Assembly: GCA_910587155.1 (NCBI GenBank) | Contig: CAJULA010000024.1 | Location: 1-43,785 of the forward strand | Reading direction: 5' to 3' | DNA from: an uncultured Lachnospiraceae bacterium | Lineage (GTDB): Bacteria > Bacillota > Clostridia > Lachnospirales > Lachnospiraceae | Length of the DNA: 43,785 bases | Part shown: positions 39,250 to 43,785 of the stretch, one piece after another | Position numbering within the stretch: the stretch's first letter is position 1 | How the letters are laid out: each line of letters starts with the position of its first letter | Notes under the pieces: model-generated | The model's database searches: none | The model's input: the letters and a program-made list of their open reading frames with translations, nothing else | What the model was told of the DNA's origin: nothing | Made by a program: the position numbers and the translations under genes

Positions 39250-39294
39250 AGGAAAGCCCATGTCCGGTTCCACACCGTTTTCATGGGCTTTCCT
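39250..39294. promoter_or_regulatory. Leader hairpin with 13-bp perfect arms before the giant gene
   Basis: AGGAAAGCCCATG (39250-39262) and CATGGGCTTTCCT (39282-39294). On the minus strand no T-run follows, so it is more likely an mRNA stability or processing element in the leader of the giant gene. On the plus strand T-rich DNA follows and it could terminate. Confidence 0.6.
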
Positions 39295-39341
39295 GCTTTT
39301 TATTCTTTTTTACGGCTGTCTGTTTTGTGCATGGGACAGTT

Positions 39342-39569
39342 TCATCCTGCCTGTCTCCGGATCTCTGCCGCAGCATACCGGATCAGTTCTTCCGGCGTAG
39401 GGACTTCCCCTTTGCACGGCACCTTCCTCTGGTACGCCGCTGTCACGCCGCCGTCCGCCGGAGGGTTCTTCCATGCTTCGGTTATGGCTTTCTGCATTTC
39501 TTCCCTCACTTCCTCTACCGTAACGCCGTTTTCTTTCGCGATCCGTTTCAGTATCTTCTTCATATTCAT
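39342..39569 (-). CDS. Spo0A C-terminal-like mini-protein
   Basis: A 75-residue protein whose I-A-K-E-N-G-V-T-V-E-E-V-R-E-E-M-Q-K-A-I-T-E-A-W parallels the DNA-binding helices of the Spo0A effector domain (IAKKYNTT...VERAIRHAIEVAW). Small Spo0A-C-like proteins are familiar from clostridial ICEs. A C-terminal P-T-P-E-E-L-I-R-Y-A-A motif follows. AAGGAG lies 7 nt before the first ATG (39569); a second ATG two codons later is less well placed. It opens the transcript leading into the giant gene and is divergent from an XRE regulator. A DNA-binding regulatory role is inferred. Confidence 0.75.
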   Translation of the reverse strand: MNMKKILKRIAKENGVTVEEVREEMQKAITEAWKNPPADGGVTAAYQRKVPCKGEVPTPEELIRYAAAEIRRQAG

Positions 39570-39599
39570 AACTGTTCTCCTTATGATTTGTTAGGCGTT

Positions 39600-39792
39600 T
39601 TATATGTTCTGTTAGTTCATAAACATATCATAAACCATAAAAAGCGCATAATCTGTCGAAGTCTGTTGTTTATAAAAATTTTATGATTTAATGGTTCATA
39701 AAATACAATTTTTCACGTCTATTGAATCATTTCAAGAAATCCGTGCGCTATCTATACTTTATATGTGCCAGTAGTTCATGGAACACGAACAT
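39600..39792. promoter_or_regulatory. Divergent control region with repeated GTTCAT sites
   Basis: About 190 bp of AT-rich DNA between divergent genes. GTTCATAAAC (near 39622), TTTATGA...TCATAAA around GTTCATAAA (39690-39712) and GTTCATGGAAC (near 39774) share a GTTCATnnAAC-like motif. On the plus strand TTTCAA and TATACT (39753-39758) are spaced 17 nt and may drive the XRE gene. The repeated motif is the likely operator of that XRE protein. Confidence 0.45.
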
Positions 39793-39812
39793 AATATAAG
39801 GAGAGATCAGTC

Positions 39813-40142
39813 ATGGAACAACCATTCAATATACTGCTCATGGGAGAGCGGCTCCGTTCCTGCCGGGTCGCCAGAAAGCTGACCATGAAAGAATTTGCGG
39901 AGCAGTGCGGCATTTCCGAACGGTATCTTGCGGATATCGAGAGAGGCATCAAAGCGCCGAAGCTGGAAACCTTTGTCGGGATCGTCAATGCAGCAGGCGT
40001 TTCCCCGGAATATCTGCTCCAGGACAGCTTAAAAGCGGTAGACACAGGCAATCTTGTGAGGGATGCTTTAAACACGCTGCCTGACGAACAGCAGGAATTG
40101 TTTAAGGATTTTATCCTGCGCCTGGTAAAGAGCATGGGATAA
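39813..40142 (+). CDS. XRE-family regulator of the mobilisation block
   Basis: A 109-residue regulator: R-L-R-S-C-R-V-A-R-K-L-T-M-K-E-F-A-E-Q-C-G-I-S, R-Y-L-A-D-I-E-R-G (HTH_3) and V-S-P-E-Y-L-L, followed by a helical tail with L-P-D-E-Q-Q-E-L-F-K. AAGGAG lies 9 nt before the ATG. It is the only plus-strand gene in the 26-43 kb region and faces the Spo0A-like gene across an operator-rich gap, so I infer that it represses the mobilisation block and itself. It converges on the next gene with a 4-nt gap. Confidence 0.88.
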   Translation: MEQPFNILLMGERLRSCRVARKLTMKEFAEQCGISERYLADIERGIKAPKLETFVGIVNAAGVSPEYLLQDSLKAVDTGNLVRDALNTLPDEQQELFKDFILRLVKSMG

Positions 40143-40146
40143 CGGT

Positions 40147-40425
40147 CTATTCTCTGCCCCAGCGGCTCCGGTTCATTTTTTCCAGCACTTCTTTTTGTGC
40201 CGCAGACAGGACGCGGGGCGGGACTATTTTCAGCCACTTCTTCGGCAGTTCAAAAGTCAGTCCTCCGCAGCCGTTATCTCCGGTGCGTTTTACCTGCTCC
40301 GGATGGGAGCCGCACAGCGTTGTCAGCTGCCGGATCAGGGCGGCATTATGGGTATAGATGCTTGCCGTCCGGTCTGCTTCATTAAAGAGAAAGACGCTCT
40401 CTTTTTCATAGTTTGTCAGCTTCAT
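40147..40425 (-). CDS. Small conserved ICE protein, unknown function
   Basis: A 92-residue mixed alpha/beta protein: E-S-V-F-L-F-N-E-A-D-R-T-A-S-I-Y-T-H-N, then a helix L-I-R-Q-L, and F-E-L-P-K-K-W-L-K-I-V-P-P-R near the C-terminus. I recall similar short proteins beside topoisomerase genes of Tn1549-like elements, without known function. AGGTAGGG precedes the ATG. It lies 5 nt after the YodL-like gene and is co-transcribed with it. Confidence 0.7.
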   Translation of the reverse strand: MKLTNYEKESVFLFNEADRTASIYTHNAALIRQLTTLCGSHPEQVKRTGDNGCGGLTFELPKKWLKIVPPRVLSAAQKEVLEKMNRSRWGRE

Positions 40426-40430
40426 TTTCC

Positions 40431-41105
40431 CTACCTTTCCAGCCCCCGTTTTACATGATCCATGGCGGGCAGTTCCTGAATGGAACGGGCGGCTTCTTTC
40501 TGATCCTGCCGCAGCATGTCGAGGAGCGACGGGCGGCTTTCCCGTAAATAATCCCGCTGTTCATCCGCCCTTGCGTGGAAGTCTTTGGCTGCCGCTTCCG
40601 GGTCGCAAAAATAATGGCCCCAGAAGAAATTTTCATCCCCCCGCTGTTCATCGTTTTTTATGTTCCGCGCCCATGTTGCGTAGGGCTGGGGCGCGTCCTG
40701 ATTTTCGGCGAGGACATATTCCATGTGGCCGACAGTTTCACTTTCCAGTATGGTATAACCCTGGTTGACACGGGGCGGCTCATTGTTGGGGATCCCGTCG
40801 ATCATGTTCATATTCTGCTCCGTGGAAAGCTCTGTCGCCCGCAGGTGGTTTCCATTTTCTGATGCGGGTACAAGGGCGTATTCCTTTTCCTGCTCTTTTG
40901 CCAGCGGCCTGGGGTATTCCACATACCCGAAGGCTTTGACTGTGCCGTTCTCTACAAGGACAGGCGCGATCTCCTTAATCTCCACCAGCTTCATGTCCTC
41001 CATGTGGGGGCAGGTTCCTTTCTGCAGGGCCTCATTGGTAATGTAATAACGGTATCTGTCCGGCTGCTGCGCGGCAAATTCCTCCAGTTTCTGTTTTGGT
41101 TCCAA
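40431..41105 (-). CDS. YodL/DUF4316-like ICE protein
   Basis: A 224-residue protein. The C-terminal half shows G-Y-T-I-L-E-S-E-T-V-G-H-M-E-Y-V-L-A-E-N, Y-A-T-W, and W-G-H-Y-F-C-D-P-E-A-A-A-K-D-F-H-A-R, the pattern I associate with the YodL-like domain (DUF4316 proteins) of clostridial ICEs. The N-terminal half contains V-K-A-F-G-Y-V-E-Y. The start is TTG at 41105 with AAGGAGG 8 nt upstream. It lies 18 nt after topB in the same transcript. Function unknown; probably part of the transfer machinery because of its constant location. Confidence 0.65.
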   Translation of the reverse strand: MEPKQKLEEFAAQQPDRYRYYITNEALQKGTCPHMEDMKLVEIKEIAPVLVENGTVKAFGYVEYPRPLAKEQEKEYALVPASENGNHLRATELSTEQNMNMIDGIPNNEPPRVNQGYTILESETVGHMEYVLAENQDAPQPYATWARNIKNDEQRGDENFFWGHYFCDPEAAAKDFHARADEQRDYLRESRPSLLDMLRQDQKEAARSIQELPAMDHVKRGLER

Positions 41106-41123
41106 ACGGGTCGCCTCCTTCTT

Positions 41124-42930
41124 TTATTTTTTATCAAATTCCAGCTTAAAGTTCACATATTTTCCGCCTGTGTCCTCCATGACGATCGTAGCGTCATAGA
41201 AGATCCCTTTCTTTTCCGAATACAGGCCGGTCATTTTGACCTTCCCTTTTTTCAGCAGGGCGGCGGCAGTCTTTTTTGTCAGTTCCTTCCGCTTGCTCCT
41301 GAAATACGGGTTGTCTTTCCACAGGGCAAAGCCGCAGGAGGGTGACGCTTTATATCCGGAGCAGTAGAAGCTCTTTTTTCCCTCATAGACCGGCCTGCCG
41401 CAGCGGGGGCAGATGCCAACGGCCTCTTTTGCGGAGCCGGAGAGGGCGCTGCCGGTATCTGCCGCTGCATCTTTATAAGATTCCACCAGCCCGCAGACCA
41501 TACGGGTGATCCCGTCCATAAATTCCTCCGGCTTCCGTTCCCCGCGTTCCACTTCTTTTAAGGCTTCTTCCCAATCAGCGGTCAGCTTTGCGCTCTTTAC
41601 GGCGTCCGGCAGCACGTTTATCAGTTCCATGCCTTTTTTTGTGGGGATCAGCAGCTTGTTTTTCCGCTCCACGAATCCGCCCTTTACCAGCTTTTCGATC
41701 ACGCCCGCGCGGGTGGCCGGCGTCCCCAGCCCTTTGCGCTCCACATCTTCGATCTGTGCAAATTCTTCCGCCCCGGCGTTTTCCATGGCGGAAAGGAGGG
41801 AATCTTCGGTGTACCGTTTGGGAGGGCTTGTCGTCCCCTCATGGAGCGCGGCGGCTTCCGCAGTAAGGATCTGCCCTTCGGATAATCCCGGCAGGGGCGG
41901 GGCTTCGGTTTTATCCTCCGTTTTTTTTCCTGACGCTTCCAAAAACGGGCGTTCCACGGCTCTCCAGCCCCCGGAAAGCTCCGTGCGGCCTTTTACAGTA
42001 AAGGTCTCCCCTTCACACAAAAGCGCCACCTCCGTATCCGCATAGGAATATTTTTCCGGGCAGACGGCGCATAAAAGACGTATGGAAATGAGGGAGAGGA
42101 TATTTTTCTCCCCGGTAGGGAGGGCAGTCAGATCTGTCCGTGCGGTTTCTTTTGTGGGAAGTATGGCATGGTGGTCGCTGACTTTGGAATTGTCAGTCAC
42201 AAGGGCCGCGTTCACGCCGCCCCGGAATCCCGAAGCAGACGGGAACGCGCCGGCGATCTCCCGGCACAGTTCCGGCAGCATACAGGCCATGTCTTCCGTC
42301 AGATACCGGGAATCCGTGCGCGGGTAGGTCGCCAGTTTCTTCTCATACAAAAGCTGGATATAGTCCAGCGTCTGCTGTGCGGTATAGCCGTACATCCGGT
42401 TGGCTTCCCTTTGCAGGGTGGTAAGGTCATAGAGTTTCGGCGGCTTTTCCGTCTTTTCCCGGCGGTTTACAGCCTGTACTGCGGCCTGTTTTCCCAGGCA
42501 GGTCCTCCGCAGCTTCTCCGCGTCCGTCCGGCTTGGAAAGCGGCGGCTTGATACGGACAGGGAGCCGCAGTCCAGCTCCACCGTATAAAATTTTTCTTTT
42601 TTAAATCCGCTGACCGCCTGTTCCCGCTCCGCCAGGAGTGCGAGAGTGGGCGTCATCACACGGCCTACATTCAGGGTCTTTCCCCGGTAAAGGGTGGTAA
42701 AAAGCCTTGTGCCGTTAATCCCCACCAGCCAGTCCGCCTTGGCGCGGCACAGGGCGGCTTCATAAAGCAGGCCGTAATCTTCTCCGGGGCGCAGATGTTC
42801 CATGCCCTCCCGGATGGCGGAATCCTCCATGGACGAGATCCAGAGCCGCCGGAATGGTTTTTTACATCCCGCCTGGTGGTAGACCAGCCGGAAGATCAGT
42901 TCCCCTTCCCGGCCTGCATCTGTTGAATAG
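41124..42930 (-). pseudogene. topB: DNA topoisomerase III, 5'-truncated by an insertion
   Basis: About 600 codons of a type IA topoisomerase. The frame is open from 42944 and homology begins at T-D-A-G-R-E-G-E-L-I-F, the acidic Toprim motif. Next come R-A-K-A-D-W-L-V-G-I-N, the active-site segment Y-P-R-T-D-S-R-Y-L, V-S-D-H-H-A-I-L-P-T and a C-terminal zinc ribbon (C-P-R-C-G, Y-C-S-G-Y). The first 90-100 residues, with the catalytic E-K-P-S motif, are missing. They should lie beyond the second recombinase element that starts at about 42930. The internal ATG at 42830 would give a protein without the Toprim core and is not a real start. The protein would relax DNA during transfer; this copy should be inactive while the insertion remains. 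Confidence 0.88.
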
Positions 42931-42958
42931 TTGGAATAGGTGACTTAGAAAATATCCA
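42925..42958. other. Junction of topB with the second serine-recombinase element
   Basis: The topB reading is normal up to the bases encoding T-D-A-G and then changes to an AT-rich stretch with a stop at 42945-42947. The recombinase stop codon is only about 30 bp further. An element end lying directly after the recombinase C-terminus is usual for TnpX/TndX-type elements, so this is its attachment-site end. The exact crossover dinucleotide cannot be fixed without the uninterrupted gene. Confidence 0.7.
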
Positions 42959-43785
42959 TTATTCAAGGGTTTCCAATGCCCCTATGAATTTGTAATGGAT
43001 AGTAAGTCGTTGAATTTTCTGCCCGTCAACTTCTACGGGTTCAGAAACAAGAATTTTTTCTATAAGTTGGTTGATTATCTTAAAATTGAGTTCCGTTATT
43101 CCTGCATAACCGCTTATCTGCTCCGCAAAATGCTCAATGGAAGATAACTGTTCTTTGTCCGCTATGGCACTTTTTTCAAGTTCCTTTATCTTGGCTGTCA
43201 GTTCTTCCTGCTCGCTGTCATACCTTGCCGACAACATTTGGAAACGCTTTTCGGTTATCAGTTCCCTTGTCAAATCCTCATACAGTTTGGCATACAGGTT
43301 TTCTATTTCCGACACTCGCTGTTTACATTGCCTTAGTTCCTTTTTCTGCTGTTCCCTGTCCGCTGACATTTGGAGATTAAGACGCTCCGCAATTTCCGTT
43401 ACCATTGCTTTCCTGTCCGTCAGTGCCTGTCCTGCGTGTTTCTGAATGTCTGCAAGCACAACTTCGTGAACCGTCCTCGCCTCAATGTTGTGTGATGAAC
43501 AACTTTCTTTCCCGAATTTACGGTACTTGGTACAGCAGTAGAAAGTCTTGTCCAGTACGTTGTTCCGCTTTCTTTTCTGCTCGACTTTGGCAAGCATGGC
43601 ACTCCCACAATCAGCGCATTTGATAATCCCTCGGAAAATGTTATCATATCCGCTTGAACTTTCCCCGATAACAGGCGGTCGGCTCTGTAAAATCTTTTGC
43701 ACATTGTTCCAGCGGTTCTGTTCAATGATTGGCTCATGTGTGCCATAGATAACTTCACGCTCTGCAAACGGAATATACTGTCTTT
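42959..43785 (-). CDS. Serine recombinase of the second element (partial, DUF4368-type)
   Basis: The C-terminal 275 residues of a large serine recombinase, continuing off the right edge. The frame enters with E-R-E-V-I-Y-G-T-H-E-P-I-I, then a zinc ribbon (I-I-K-C-A-D-C-G, F-Y-C-C and C-S-S-H), H-N-I-E-A-R-T-V-H-E-V-V-L, a long coiled coil, and the DUF4368-like end V-D-G-Q-K-I-Q-R-L-T-I-H-Y-K-F-I-G-A-L. It belongs to the TnpX/TndX group and differs clearly from the trio at 0.5-5.4 kb. The GTG at 43702 is internal, not a start. It is the integrase of the element that interrupts topB. Confidence 0.9.
   Translation of the reverse strand, partial: RQYIPFAEREVIYGTHEPIIEQNRWNNVQKILQSRPPVIGESSSGYDNIFRGIIKCADCGSAMLAKVEQKRKRNNVLDKTFYCCTKYRKFGKESCSSHNIEARTVHEVVLADIQKHAGQALTDRKAMVTEIAERLNLQMSADREQQKKELRQCKQRVSEIENLYAKLYEDLTRELITEKRFQMLSARYDSEQEELTAKIKELEKSAIADKEQLSSIEHFAEQISGYAGITELNFKIINQLIEKILVSEPVEVDGQKIQRLTIHYKFIGALETLE

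Noticed and set aside
41124..42830. Topoisomerase III as an intact 568-residue protein
   Set aside because: The reading frame continues upstream into T-D-A-G-R-E-G-E-L-I-F, a core Toprim motif, before the insertion junction. The ATG at 42830 is internal and the gene is truncated.

Overview
Organism and kind of DNA. The window looks like accessory DNA of a Gram-positive anaerobe of the Clostridia, most likely Lachnospiraceae. The evidence is strong AAGGAGG-type ribosome binding sites, a clostridial set of large serine recombinases, a Tn1549-like mobilisation block (relaxase, MobC, Toprim primase, giant methylase/SNF2 helicase, topoisomerase III), a TnpV protein and a Spo0A-C-like mini-regulator. 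No rRNA, tRNA, CRISPR array or housekeeping gene was seen. Almost the whole window reads as one integrative and conjugative or mobilisable element (ICE/IME), mostly transcribed on the minus strand.

Layout, left to right. (1) 1-194: a broken tyrosine integrase, probably the target into which the element inserted. (2) 166-5385: an operon of three tandem large serine recombinases plus a resolvase-like protein lacking the usual serine, driven by a TTGACT-17-TATCAT promoter decorated with palindromes. (3) 5521-8883: a small conserved ICE protein, two ParB-like proteins, about 650 bp of GC-rich hairpin-rich non-coding DNA, and a sigma-region-4-like protein. (4) 9.5-19.7 kb: a type I restriction-modification system (HTH regulator, hsdR, hsdM, hsdS) followed by a shufflon of silent hsdS cassettes and its tyrosine invertase. 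(5) 19.7-26.0 kb: cargo with a hairpin-rich GC block, a lipoprotein and divergent XRE regulator sharing palindromic operators, small proteins, an XRE plus DUF5677-like pair, an Ada-like zinc protein and a nitroreductase. (6) 26.1-42.9 kb: the mobilisation block, with a tnpV gene nested in another frame of the 3,419-residue helicase/methylase gene. (7) 42.9 kb to the end: a second serine-recombinase element that has cut topB and runs off the window.

How it works together (inference). The recombinases would excise and integrate the element. ParB-like and sigma-like proteins would help maintain and express it. Relaxase, MobC, primase, giant helicase and topoisomerase would process DNA for transfer. 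The restriction system protects the host or element, and its specificity can be re-dealt by site-specific inversion among three first-half and four second-half recognition domains (up to 12 HsdS variants). The most notable observations are the hsdS shufflon, the structured non-coding region at 7.7-8.3 kb, and the nested tnpV gene. tnpV has its own promoter and a CTTTAAAG palindrome also found at the recombinase promoter.
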